Of a DNA stretch of 64,000 nucleotides, positions 51,762 to 59,829 are shown piece after piece (position 1 is the first letter of the stretch; the number at the start of each line of letters is the position of its first letter). Source of the stretch: Pseudobacillus lumedeiriae (GTDB lineage Bacteria; Bacillota; Bacilli; Bacillales; Domibacillaceae); contig NZ_JAUIYO010000003.1 in the NCBI RefSeq assembly GCF_044891285.1, positions 124,001-188,000 on the forward strand, written 5' to 3'. The notes below the pieces were generated by a model, which had not been told where the DNA came from, made no database searches, and saw only the letters and a list, made by a program, of their open reading frames with translations. A program made the translations under genes and the position numbers.

Positions 51762-52518
51762 GATTTACTGCCTCCAATAACTGTAGAAAAGAAGCGGATT
51801 CAAGGCTTGCTCCGCCAACAAGCGCACCGTCAATATCAGGCTGCTCCATATATTCACCGATGTTGTTCGGCTTGACGCTGCCGCCATATTGGATACGCAC
51901 GCTGTCAGCTGCTTCCTGCGAAAATTGCTCCGCAACCGTTTGACGAATACGGGCGCACACTTCATTCGCATCTGATGCGGTAGAAGACTTTCCAGTACCA
52001 ATCGCCCAAATCGGTTCGTAGGCGATGACTATTTTTCCAACTTGTTCCTCCGTCAGCCCTTCAAGCGCTTTTTCAATCTGACCGGCAACAAAGCTGTCCG
52101 TTTCGCCATTTTCGCGCTGCTTTAGCGTTTCCCCGCAGCATACGATCGGAATTAATCCATGTACAAAGGCAGCGTGTACTTTTTTATTAACGGTTTCGTC
52201 CGTTTCATTAAACATTTCGCGGCGTTCAGAATGACCGATAATCACATATTGAACACCAATATCATGCAGAGCTTTGGGGCTGATTTCCCCGGTAAATGCC
52301 CCGCTGTCTTTAAAATGCATCGTTTGCGCACCAATCTTCACATCAGAACCTTCTACTGTTTGAACGAGCTGCTCTAAAAATAAAGCAGGTGAACAGATCA
52401 CACTGTCTACTACTCCAGCGTCAGGCACAAGGCTTTTCACTTCTTCCGCAAAGCTTTTTGCTTCTGATGAGGTTTTGTGCATTTTCCAGTTGCCCGCGAT
52501 AATGGGCTTGCGCATCAT
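51754..52518 (-). CDS. tpiA: triosephosphate isomerase
   Basis: 254-aa TIM-barrel enzyme. IAGNWKMHK (catalytic Lys), IGHSERRE (His), VIAYEPIWAIGTGK (Glu) and YGGSVKPNN (phosphate) are in order. Two adjacent ATG codons, AAGGAT ribosome site. Middle of the glycolytic operon. Confidence 0.98.
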   Translation of the reverse strand: MMRKPIIAGNWKMHKTSSEAKSFAEEVKSLVPDAGVVDSVICSPALFLEQLVQTVEGSDVKIGAQTMHFKDSGAFTGEISPKALHDIGVQYVIIGHSERREMFNETDETVNKKVHAAFVHGLIPIVCCGETLKQRENGETDSFVAGQIEKALEGLTEEQVGKIVIAYEPIWAIGTGKSSTASDANEVCARIRQTVAEQFSQEAADSVRIQYGGSVKPNNIGEYMEQPDIDGALVGGASLESASFLQLLEAVNHG

Positions 52519-52549
52519 GCTTCATCCTTCCCCACGTTTTGCGTCGATT

Positions 52550-53734
52550 TTATTTGTCGTTTAAAGCAACAATACCTGGAAGCTGTTTGCCTTCCATAAA
52601 TTCAAGGGAAGCGCCGCCTCCTGTTGAAATATGGCTCATTTTATCAGCTAAGCTGAACTTTTCGACCGCCGCAGCAGAATCACCGCCGCCGATGACAGAA
52701 TAGGCGCCTTCCGCTTCAGCTAGAGCAACAGCTACTGCCTTTGTTCCTTCAGCAAACTTGTCCATTTCAAATACACCCATCGGTCCATTCCAAATAACAA
52801 GCTTAGACTTCTGGATCGCCTCTTTGTACAGCTCACTCGTTTTTGGACCGATATCAAGCGCCATCCAATCCGATGGAATTTGATCAATATCTACAATTTT
52901 CGCTTCAGCATTTGCAGAAAATTCATTTGCCACAACCGCATCAATCGGCATTAAGAAGTTTACGCCTTTTTCCTCGGCTTTTTTCATAAACTGCTGAGCT
53001 AATTCAATTTTATCTTCTTCAAGCAGTGACTTTCCAATTTCATATCCTTTTGCTTTGACGAATGTGAAAGCGAGACCGCCGCCAATAATTAAATTGTCCA
53101 CTTTATCAAGCAAATGATCAATCACATCAATTTTATCTTTCACTTTCGCCCCGCCAATAATAGCCGTGAACGGACGCTCCGGATCAGCTAACGCTTTGCC
53201 AAGTACGTCTAGCTCCTTTTCCATTAGGAAACCAGCTGCAGCGGGCAAATGACGGGCAACTCCTTCTGTTGAAGCATGAGCACGGTGAGCAGCTCCGAAT
53301 GCATCGTTGACGTAGAGGTCAGCAAGCGCCGCAAATTGTTTCGCTAACTCTTCGTCATTTTTCTCTTCTCCTGGATAAAAACGAACATTTTCAAGAAGCA
53401 GCACATCACCATCTTGCATGGCGTCGACTTTTTGCTGAACAGTCTCACCGAAGGCTTCATCCGTTTTTTCCACTTTTTTATCCAGAAGCTGTGATAAGCG
53501 GGCTGCTACAGGTGTTAAGCGCAGCTCTTCTTTCACTTCACCCTTTGGGCGGCCAAGGTGACTCGCTAAAATGACTTTGGCGCCTTGATTAGACAAATAT
53601 TGAATAGTTGGCAGCGCAGCCCGGATTCGTGTATCATCTGTTACTTCGCCGTCTTTCATCGGCACATTAAAGTCGACACGGCAAAACACGCGCCTTCCTT
53701 TCACATCCAAATCCTTCATCGTCTTTTTATTCAT
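52550..53734 (-). CDS. pgk: phosphoglycerate kinase
   Basis: 394-aa two-domain enzyme. RVDFNVPMKDGEV near the N-terminus, LASHLGRPKG, FGAAHRAHAS and the nucleotide-binding GGGDSAAAVEKF with HISTGGGASLEFMEGKQLPG at the C-terminus. Start with GGGAGG upstream. The 166-bp gap before it may hold a secondary promoter. Confidence 0.98.
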   Translation of the reverse strand: MNKKTMKDLDVKGRRVFCRVDFNVPMKDGEVTDDTRIRAALPTIQYLSNQGAKVILASHLGRPKGEVKEELRLTPVAARLSQLLDKKVEKTDEAFGETVQQKVDAMQDGDVLLLENVRFYPGEEKNDEELAKQFAALADLYVNDAFGAAHRAHASTEGVARHLPAAAGFLMEKELDVLGKALADPERPFTAIIGGAKVKDKIDVIDHLLDKVDNLIIGGGLAFTFVKAKGYEIGKSLLEEDKIELAQQFMKKAEEKGVNFLMPIDAVVANEFSANAEAKIVDIDQIPSDWMALDIGPKTSELYKEAIQKSKLVIWNGPMGVFEMDKFAEGTKAVAVALAEAEGAYSVIGGGDSAAAVEKFSLADKMSHISTGGGASLEFMEGKQLPGIVALNDK

Positions 53735-53900
53735 ATAAAAAGGCCTCCCTTGCTAAAAAGAAAACTAAATAAAAAGGAGGGGGATCCTTTTCCCCGCTCC
53801 CCTTTCATCCCATTTACATTATAGATGGTGGGTTACTATTTTCCAACAAAGATATTAAAAAATATAACACATTTTTGTATTAGTATCACATTATTTATCA

Positions 53901-54908
53901 TTAAAAGCCTTTTTTGGCAATGTAATCAATAAGATCAATGATTCTGTTAGAATAGCCCGCTTCATTGTCATACCAAGACAGTACTTTTACCATTCGGCCT
54001 TCCAACACCATCGTAGACAATCCATCGATCGTAGAAGAAGCACCACTGCCATTGTAATCTATTGAAACGAGCGGTTTTTCATTATAAGCAAGGATACCTG
54101 TCAATACGCCTTCTGCTGCTTCTTTTAATGCAGCATTCACCTCTTCCGCTGTCGTGCTCCTTTTCAGTTCAGCTACTAAATCAACGACAGACACATTAGG
54201 AGTCGGCACACGTATAGCCATACCGTTCAATTTCCCCTTTAATTCAGGCAGAACGAGGGAAACGGCTTTAGCTGCCCCCGTTGTCGTCGGAATCATATTT
54301 TCCGCTGCAGCTCGGGCCCGGCGATAGTCTTTATGAGGAAAATCTAGAGTTTTTTGGTCATTCGTATAAGAATGAATCGTCGTCATCATGCCGCGCACAA
54401 TGCCAAACTTATCATTCAAGACTTTTGCCAGTGGCGCTAAGCAGTTCGTCGTACAGGAAGCATTGGAAATGATGTGATGATTATGCGGGTCATATTTTTC
54501 ATGATTGACACCCATCACGATCGTAATGTCTTCCTCCTTAGCCGGAGCAGAAATGACTACCTTTTTTGCTCCGGCTTCTAAATGTTTCACTGCGTGTTCA
54601 CGCTGTGTGAAACGGCCGGTTGATTCAACGACGACCTCTACGCCCAACTCCTCCCATGGAAGAAGGGTAGGATCGCGTTCTGCTGTTATTTTTACTTTTT
54701 TCCCGCCAACGACAATGTATTCGCCGTCTACTATTACGTCCTCATCCAATACACCGTGAACCGTATCATATTTTAGAAGATGGGCGAGCATTTCGGTATC
54801 TGTTAAATCATTTACTGCTATTACTTCTATGTTCGGATACTTCAGAGCTTCACGAAAGACGACACGTCCGATACGTCCAAATCCGTTAATTCCAACTTTT
54901 ACTGTCAT
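53901..54908 (-). CDS. gap: NAD-dependent glyceraldehyde-3-phosphate dehydrogenase
   Basis: 335 aa, GapA type. NAD motif GINGFGRIGR, with NDLTD whose Asp selects NAD over NADP, catalytic Cys in SNASCTTNCLAP, and His in MMTTIHSYTNDQ. The ATG behind GGAGGAGCG replaces a longer reading that runs through the ribosome site. In Bacillus this gene follows its regulator cggR; here only cggR debris precedes it, so regulation must differ. Confidence 0.97.
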   Translation of the reverse strand: MTVKVGINGFGRIGRVVFREALKYPNIEVIAVNDLTDTEMLAHLLKYDTVHGVLDEDVIVDGEYIVVGGKKVKITAERDPTLLPWEELGVEVVVESTGRFTQREHAVKHLEAGAKKVVISAPAKEEDITIVMGVNHEKYDPHNHHIISNASCTTNCLAPLAKVLNDKFGIVRGMMTTIHSYTNDQKTLDFPHKDYRRARAAAENMIPTTTGAAKAVSLVLPELKGKLNGMAIRVPTPNVSVVDLVAELKRSTTAEEVNAALKEAAEGVLTGILAYNEKPLVSIDYNGSGASSTIDGLSTMVLEGRMVKVLSWYDNEAGYSNRIIDLIDYIAKKGF

Positions 54909-54961
54909 CCCAATCGCTCCTCCTTCATGTTCCAAAGATTATTGCAGTAAACATCTTCCTT

Positions 54962-55095
54962 TCATCTTTCACTTACGATTTGTTCGGCTGCTGCTTCATT
55001 CTTCAATGAGAAGGGCTGCTTTTCATGAACAGAGCAAATAGAAACGACTCGCCTTCCGCATCCCCTTCAGCAACAGCAAGGAGCAGGCCCAAATC
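54962..55095 (-). pseudogene. cggR: cggR C-terminal remnant
   Basis: Minus-strand translation gives ADPLDLGLLLAVAEGDAEGE and then SFLFALFMKSSPSH, followed after a frame change by LKNEAAAEQIVSER and a stop. This corresponds to the conserved C-terminus of the central glycolytic gene regulator (VAGG..KA.AI...MK..P......DEAA..I). About 300 upstream codons are absent. It lies exactly where intact cggR lies in relatives, directly before gap. Confidence 0.7.
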
Positions 55096-55120
55096 CAAAG
55101 GATCAGCCCCTTAGGAGTCG

Positions 55121-55155
55121 TCCCCATTTTGTCCCTCTTTACAAAATATGTTCCC
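55121..55155 (-). promoter_or_regulatory. degenerate CggR operator
   Basis: Read on the minus strand: GGGAA-N6-TTGT-N5-GGGAC-N6-GGGA, the same 5-6-4-5-5-6-4 spacing as the tandem GGGAC-N6-TGTC CggR operator of B. subtilis. The half-sites have drifted, consistent with loss of the repressor next to it. Confidence 0.55.
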
Positions 55156-55158
55156 ACA

Positions 55159-55200
55159 TAAAAAAAAATAATCCCTGTCTTCACACGAAGTGCAGCAGGG
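55159..55200 (-). terminator. terminator of rpoN-grx
   Basis: TCCCTG ... CAGGGA hairpin followed by TTATTTTTTTTT, 40 bp after the glutaredoxin-like gene. Confidence 0.72.
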
Positions 55201-55240
55201 ACAAAAACAGCTTGCAATGAATCGGACGTCTAAGAATCAT

Positions 55241-55477
55241 CTAAGCTTCCAGTTTGCTCTTAACGGTTGGATAGTCCACTATTCCAAATTGAATAATCTC
55301 TCCATCCACTTCAATCACTGGAATCATTAGCGCATATTTCTCAGTCCATTCATCACTTTCGTCAATATTCCTTTCATGAAGACAAAACGGTGTATCTTCC
55401 TGAACGAGCTCTAAAACAGCCTTCGCTTCTATACAGAGCGAACACTGTGCCCGCGTATAAAAATAAACGTTTTTCAC
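55241..55477 (-). CDS. glutaredoxin-like thiol protein
   Basis: 78-aa thioredoxin-fold protein of the DUF836/glutaredoxin group, with active-site CSLC (Cys12, Cys15) after YFYTRAQ and the cis-Pro in MIPVIEVDGE. Located 17 bp after rpoN and before gap, the standard Bacillus position. Redox partner unknown. Confidence 0.9.
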   Translation of the reverse strand: MKNVYFYTRAQCSLCIEAKAVLELVQEDTPFCLHERNIDESDEWTEKYALMIPVIEVDGEIIQFGIVDYPTVKSKLEA

Positions 55478-55494
55478 TTATGGTTCCTCTATTC

Positions 55495-56838
55495 TCAGTC
55501 ATATCGTTTTCTTTTCGAGGAAGACGGAATAAAAAGCTGATCCCGATACTTAGCGACCGTTCTTCTTGACACCTTCCATCCTTCTTTTTCCAGCAAATTA
55601 CTAATCTCTTGATCAGAGAGCGGCTTTTTCTTATCTTCCTCATTCACAAGCTCTGTTAATTTCGCTTTCACTTGGGCAGCGGAAGCCGTTTCTTCTGTGC
55701 CGTGTCCCCCTCCAGACAAACCAGCCGGGAAGAAAGTTTTTAGTTCATACGTCCCGTAAGGTGTCTGCATATATTTCCCCCGTACAGCTCGGCTGACGGT
55801 CGATTCGTGAATCTCCAGTTCATCAGCAATCTCTTTCATCGTGAGAGGCTGCATACGGCTCGGTCCGCAGAAGAAAAAGTCTTTTTGCTTTTCTACGATT
55901 TTCAAACCGACACGTTGAATTGTCCTTTTGCGCTGCTCCAAACTTTTCAGCAGCCATAGATAATCTTTATGTTTATCTTTCATAAACTCTTTTAATTGTT
56001 CATCTTTATGTTCAGCTAACTCATTAAAATATTCTTTTTGAAAAACAATTTTCGGCATCTCGTCTTCCAGCAGGTGCACCTCAATGGAATCATCTTTTAA
56101 GGTGACCGTCAAATCCGGCCGAACATATGTCGGCTGTTCATAATGAAAACGGGCTCCTGGCTTCGGATTCAGCTTTTGGATAAAATCAGCTGCTTCCTGA
56201 ATTTCTTTTATCTGGACATTTAATTTCTTCGCAACCGACCGCCAGTTCTTTTCAGCAAATGCAATGAAATGGTCTTGAATAATGACTGGAACGAGCGCCG
56301 GCACCCCTTTCATTCGTTCAAGCTGTAAAAGCAGACAATCTTGCAAATTCATAGCCCCGACACCGGCAGGCTCTAAATCCCGAATCATCCCAAGGATCTT
56401 GGCCGCCTCTTCCTCTTGACAGCGGCACATGCTTGCTGCTTCTTCCACCGTAATCGACATATAGCCGTTCTCATCCATATTATATAATAAAAAATCGAGT
56501 ATTCTCTTTTGATCAGAGCTCATTGGAATCAACGAAAGTTGCATTCTTAAATAGTCTGTTAATGTCTGGGAGTGATCAGCCAAATGCTCCACCCAGTTTT
56601 TATCGTCTTTCTTTTCTAATTTCCCTTTACGTGTTCCTGCCTTCTCCTTCAGCTGAAGCGCTTTCATTTCAGACGTATCAAGCTGAATAAATGGGTTCTC
56701 CATCGTCTTTGATTCTAAAAATTCCACTAACTCTTGGGCAGAGTATTGCAGCAAAGCAATTGCCTGTGTTAACTCTTGTGTCATTGCAAGCTTCATTGTC
56801 TGCTGCTGCCAAAGGCCCGGCTTCAAATGCATATTCAA
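55495..56838 (-). CDS. rpoN: RNA polymerase sigma-54 factor
   Basis: 447-aa sigma-54 (SigL). Glutamine-rich region I (residues about 10-50) for activator contact, core-binding domain about 90-250, HTH (EIADELEIHESTVSRAVRGKYMQTPYG, about 345-372) and the RpoN box SRRTVAKYRDQL near the end. It recognises -12/-24 promoters and needs AAA+ activators; none is encoded in the window. TTG start favoured by spacing to GGGGAG; ATG at 56832 is the alternative. Confidence 0.95.
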   Translation of the reverse strand: MNMHLKPGLWQQQTMKLAMTQELTQAIALLQYSAQELVEFLESKTMENPFIQLDTSEMKALQLKEKAGTRKGKLEKKDDKNWVEHLADHSQTLTDYLRMQLSLIPMSSDQKRILDFLLYNMDENGYMSITVEEAASMCRCQEEEAAKILGMIRDLEPAGVGAMNLQDCLLLQLERMKGVPALVPVIIQDHFIAFAEKNWRSVAKKLNVQIKEIQEAADFIQKLNPKPGARFHYEQPTYVRPDLTVTLKDDSIEVHLLEDEMPKIVFQKEYFNELAEHKDEQLKEFMKDKHKDYLWLLKSLEQRKRTIQRVGLKIVEKQKDFFFCGPSRMQPLTMKEIADELEIHESTVSRAVRGKYMQTPYGTYELKTFFPAGLSGGGHGTEETASAAQVKAKLTELVNEEDKKKPLSDQEISNLLEKEGWKVSRRTVAKYRDQLFIPSSSKRKRYD

Positions 56839-56951
56839 ATTTCTCTCCCCCTCCCTATTCTATTATACAACAGGAAAGAAATTTGAGAATGAAAATTTAC
56901 AATTTTTCAACCTCCCCGCAAATAAAGGAGGAGCCTTATAAATAATATATC

Positions 56952-56981
56952 AAAAAAAAGACTGACTATAAGAAGTCAGTC
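56952..56981 (-). terminator. terminator upstream of rpoN
   Basis: GACTGAC-ttcttata-GTCAGTC followed by eight T on the minus strand; it isolates rpoN from upstream transcription. The 56982-57168 stretch shows no gene. Confidence 0.78.
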
Positions 56982-57168
56982 CCGACTGCAAAAGACCAGT
57001 CCCATGTGACGCAAGGTGCTGCCTCACGTCTTATATATAGTATGAAAATGTAAAGAATAGTGTTCCTGCAGTTTTTTGTGGGTAACGTGCGTGTTATACA
57101 AATCGCTTACCCGCCAATTACATAAACACCTTAAATTGGCACGCAAATTAATTGATATCCCTTTGCTT

Positions 57169-57252
57169 GGCTCTTTAAACTTGTCCGTTGATTTCCGTTC
57201 AGGAGCTTCGCTTTCCCCGCAGGAGTCCTCGCGTCTTTCAATACAATCAAAT
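57169..57252 (-). repeat. family B dispersed element, copy 7 (inverted)
   Basis: GGCTCTTTAAAC, then GTTGATTTCCGTTCAGGAGC, GCTTTCCCCGCAGGAGTCC, ending AATACAATCAA. It is the reverse orientation of the other copies. Confidence 0.82.
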
Positions 57253-57373
57253 CGGTGAAAAATCATCGTGTAAACTTTATCAAAAAAGTAAGAAAGTCTC
57301 CCTATACTACTTGTAAGCAGTCATTTAGTATCATACTTGGCGTGATTCGCGGTTAATTTTTTTGCACAAAAAA

Positions 57374-57411
57374 ACAGTGTTTCTACGAATAAACATTCAT
57401 AAAAACACTGT
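57374..57411 (-). terminator. terminator of tRNA-Arg
   Basis: ACAGTGTTT / AAACACTGT arms followed by TTTTTTT on the minus strand. Confidence 0.82.
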
Positions 57412-57429
57412 CATATCAACACTTCATGA

Positions 57430-57501
57430 CGCCCTCGGCAGGAATCGAACCCACATCTTAAGAACCGGAATCTCACGTGCTATCCGTTGCACCACGAGGG
57501 C
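57430..57501 (-). tRNA. tRNA-Arg (anticodon CCG)
   Basis: 72 nt cloverleaf: acceptor GCCCTCG / CGAGGGC, D arm GTGC...GCAC, anticodon stem TGAGA/TCTTA with loop TTCCGGT (CCG reads CGG), T arm with GGTTCGATTCC. The 3' CCA is not encoded. Confidence 0.93.
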
Positions 57502-57592
57502 TTAATCAGTACATTTCAAAATTATAAAGGAAGAACAGAGAAAAAGCAATAGTGATATTTAAAAAATGCAAATGAAAACATTTTGTTCGGGT

Positions 57593-57617
57593 GTTTAGCA
57601 GGAGTTTTACTGGGTAT
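57593..57617 (+). promoter_or_regulatory. SigB-type promoter of clpP
   Basis: GTTTAG (57593-57598), 13-bp spacer, GGGTAT (57612-57617): close to the general stress consensus GTTTAA-N12..16-GGGTAT. B. subtilis clpP also has a SigB promoter. Confidence 0.7.
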
Positions 57618-57673
57618 AATAGAATTCTATCGTAGAAGAATCTTTTTCCATCTAGGTATTATAAGTCGTATTA

Positions 57674-57690
57674 TTTGACCTTCATTGACC
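57674..57690 (+). promoter_or_regulatory. CtsR box of clpP
   Basis: TTTGACC-TTC-ATTGACC, the reverse complement of the heptad repeat GGTCAAANANNGGTCAAA, 72 bp before the clpP start. It is the binding site for the class III heat-shock repressor. Confidence 0.88.
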
Positions 57691-57761
57691 ATCATTGTAT
57701 GATACTACTACATAATTTTTCCCGCATGAGCAATTATTTCATTCTTTAAGGAGGAGAAAAA

Positions 57762-58361
57762 ATGAATTTAATCCCTACAGTTATTGAACAAACAAATCGT
57801 GGAGAACGTGCTTATGACATTTATTCACGTTTATTAAAAGACCGCATTATTATGCTTGGCAGTGGAATTGATGACAACGTAGCTAACTCCATTGTGTCTC
57901 AGCTGCTTTTCCTTGAAGCGGAAAACCCTGAAAAGGACATTTCTATTTACATTAATAGTCCAGGAGGAAGCATTACTGCAGGTATGGCCATTTATGACAC
58001 GATCCAATTCATTAAGCCAGATGTACAGACGATCTGTATCGGTATGGCTGCTTCCATGGGTGCTTTCTTGCTGGCATCCGGTACGAAAGGCAAACGCTAT
58101 GCCCTTCCAAACAGTGAAGTCATGATTCATCAGCCGCTGGGAGGAGCACAAGGACAAGCAACGGAAATTGAAATTGCTGCGAAACGTATTCTTTTCCTTC
58201 GTGATAAATTGAACCAAATTCTTGCTGACCGCACAGGCCAGCCGCTTGAAGTCATCGCTAGAGATACAGACCGCGATAACTTTATGACAGCTGAACGCGC
58301 TCTTGAATACGGTTTGATCGACAAAATCTTAACTCGAAATGAACTGCCAGAGAAAAAATAA
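57762..58361 (+). CDS. clpP: ATP-dependent Clp protease proteolytic subunit
   Basis: 199-aa serine protease forming the double-heptamer barrel used by ClpC, ClpX and ClpE. Catalytic Ser98 (GMAASMGAF), His123 (MIHQPLGG) and Asp172 region (RDTDRDNFM). AAGGAGG ribosome site. Controlled by CtsR and probably SigB. Monocistronic. It degrades ssrA-tagged products made by the tmRNA system in this window. Confidence 0.98.
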   Translation: MNLIPTVIEQTNRGERAYDIYSRLLKDRIIMLGSGIDDNVANSIVSQLLFLEAENPEKDISIYINSPGGSITAGMAIYDTIQFIKPDVQTICIGMAASMGAFLLASGTKGKRYALPNSEVMIHQPLGGAQGQATEIEIAAKRILFLRDKLNQILADRTGQPLEVIARDTDRDNFMTAERALEYGLIDKILTRNELPEKK

Positions 58362-58370
58362 AGAAACATG

Positions 58371-58406
58371 AAAAGAAGAGGCCTTAAAGCAAGGTCTCTT
58401 CTTTTT
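58371..58406 (+). terminator. terminator of clpP
   Basis: AAAAGAAGAGxCCTT / AAGGxCTCTTCTTTTT hairpin. Confidence 0.85.
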
Positions 58407-58411
58407 GATTT

Positions 58412-58483
58412 GGCTATGTGAATAACTATTGTTGATTGAAGTGAGCGCCCCAGCGGAAATCAACAGGCACGTCTAACAAAGCC
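58412..58483. repeat. family B dispersed element, copy 8
   Basis: GGCTATGTGAATAACTATTG, TTGATTGAAGTGAGCGCC, GCGGAAATCAACAGGC, ending TAACAAAGCC. Directly downstream of crh and clpP ends. Confidence 0.88.
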
Positions 58484-58494
58484 TTTAATTGATA

Positions 58495-58758
58495 TTAGTA
58501 ATTTTCTTCTTTTTCAATAAAATCAACAAGTGCTTCCAGTGCTTCTTCTTCATCACGGCCGTCAATAGACAGTGTGACGGTACACCCCCGGTTAATCGCT
58601 AAGCTCATGATACCCATAATGCTTTTCGCGTTAACTTTCTTCCCCTCTTTCTCAAGGTGAATTTCTGAAGCAAAGCGATTTGCCTCCTGAACAAACAACG
58701 CGGCCGGACGTGCTTGCAGCCCCGTCTTCAGTTGAACTTTGGTTGTTTTTTCAATCAT
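58495..58758 (-). CDS. crh: catabolite repression HPr-like protein Crh
   Basis: 87-aa HPr paralogue. Position 15 is Gln (TGLQARPAA) instead of the phosphotransfer histidine, so it cannot serve the sugar PTS; Ser46 (NAKSIMGI), the HPr kinase target, is kept. Crh-Ser-P is a CcpA co-repressor and also controls methylglyoxal synthase. Last gene of the trxB-yvcI-rapZ-yvcK-whiA-crh block. A repeat element fills the gap to whiA. Confidence 0.95.
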   Translation of the reverse strand: MIEKTTKVQLKTGLQARPAALFVQEANRFASEIHLEKEGKKVNAKSIMGIMSLAINRGCTVTLSIDGRDEEEALEALVDFIEKEENY

Positions 58759-58784
58759 CCTTTTCTCCTCTTTTCTTATTTATT

Positions 58785-58863
58785 GGCTATGTGAATGACT
58801 ATTATCGCTCGGAACAGAAAGCAATCGCCCCAGCGGAAATCAACAGGCTAGTTTAACAAAGCC
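58785..58863. repeat. family B dispersed element, copy 9, abutting whiA
   Basis: GGCTATGTGAATGACTATT, GAACAGAAAGCAATCGCC, GCGGAAATCAACAGGC, GTTTAACAAAGCC. The final C is the last base of the whiA stop codon (TAG on the minus strand), so the element begins inside it. The other end is 27 bp before the crh start. Confidence 0.85.
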
Positions 58864-59810
58864 TATTTATTAATCGGTTCATTCGCCCGGATTTTCTCAG
58901 CTATTTCATCTATTTTACGAAGGCGGTGATTAATACCTGACTTACTAATTGCCGAACCTGACACCATTTCCCCAAGCTCTTTAAGCGTAACGTCTTGATG
59001 AGCCACACGCAGTTCGGCAATTTCACGCAATTTCGCTGGCAGCACCTCTAAGCCGACTGATGACTCGATCAGCCGAATATTTTCCACTTGGCGCACAGCC
59101 GCACCGATCGTCTTATTTAAATTTGCCGTTTCACAGTTGACGAGGCGGTTAACAGAATTGCGCATATCACGGACGATGCGAACATCTTCGAAGCGAAGCA
59201 ATGCATTATGAGCTCCTATAATATTTAAAAACTCGGTGATTTTTTCAGCTTCTTTTAAATAGGTGATAAATCCTTTCTTCCGTTCCAACGTTTTACTGTT
59301 CAAGTCAAAGAGATTCATTAATTCACATAAGGCATCATTGTGCTCCTTATAAAGTGAGAAAATCTCCAAATGGTAAGAAGACGTTTCCGGATTATTCACA
59401 GATCCCCCCGCTAAAAAAGCGCCGCGTAAATATGATCGGCGGCAGCACTTTTTCTCGATCAAGACCGGTGAGATGTTGTGAACGAACGAAAATGACCCCT
59501 CTATAATAGCCAGGTCTTCGAGAATATCCCGCGCTTTTTCTTTTAGGCGGACGATGTACACATTGTTTTTTTTCAGCCTCATTTTCTTACGGACGAGCAG
59601 TTCTACTTCTACTTCATAGTTTTTCTTCAACAGCACATAAATCCTTCTAGCAATCGCTGCATTTTCTGTCTGAATATTGACGACTAAAAGACGATTAGAG
59701 AAAGAGAGAGAGCCATTCATCCGAATAAGAGCTGAAAGTTCCGCTCTCGCACAGCAATCTTTCACTTCAAGCGTTGTCAGTTCTTTTTTCGTTTCAGAAG
59801 CAAATGACAA
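58863..59810 (-). CDS. whiA: WhiA-family regulator
   Basis: 315 aa. N-terminal LAGLIDADG-homing-endonuclease-like domain (about 1-200; LRGAFLAGGSVNNP carries a degenerate LAGLIDADG) and C-terminal WhiA HTH (LPAKLREIAELRVAHQDVTLKELGEMV...SKSGINHRLRKI). TTG start at MSFASETKKEL, matching relatives and placed behind GAGGGTGG; longer forms read into yvcK spacing. Implicated in division and chromosome segregation in Bacillus. Ends in a TAG shared with a repeat element. Confidence 0.94.
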   Translation of the reverse strand: MSFASETKKELTTLEVKDCCARAELSALIRMNGSLSFSNRLLVVNIQTENAAIARRIYVLLKKNYEVEVELLVRKKMRLKKNNVYIVRLKEKARDILEDLAIIEGSFSFVHNISPVLIEKKCCRRSYLRGAFLAGGSVNNPETSSYHLEIFSLYKEHNDALCELMNLFDLNSKTLERKKGFITYLKEAEKITEFLNIIGAHNALLRFEDVRIVRDMRNSVNRLVNCETANLNKTIGAAVRQVENIRLIESSVGLEVLPAKLREIAELRVAHQDVTLKELGEMVSGSAISKSGINHRLRKIDEIAEKIRANEPINK

Positions 59811-59829
59811 GGATGCCACCCTCTTCCAT

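Noticed and set aside
56846..57429. A gene in the 580-bp gap upstream of rpoN
   Set aside because: Only a terminator, an inverted family B repeat and the tRNA terminator could be supported; the small ORFs there derive from the repeat.
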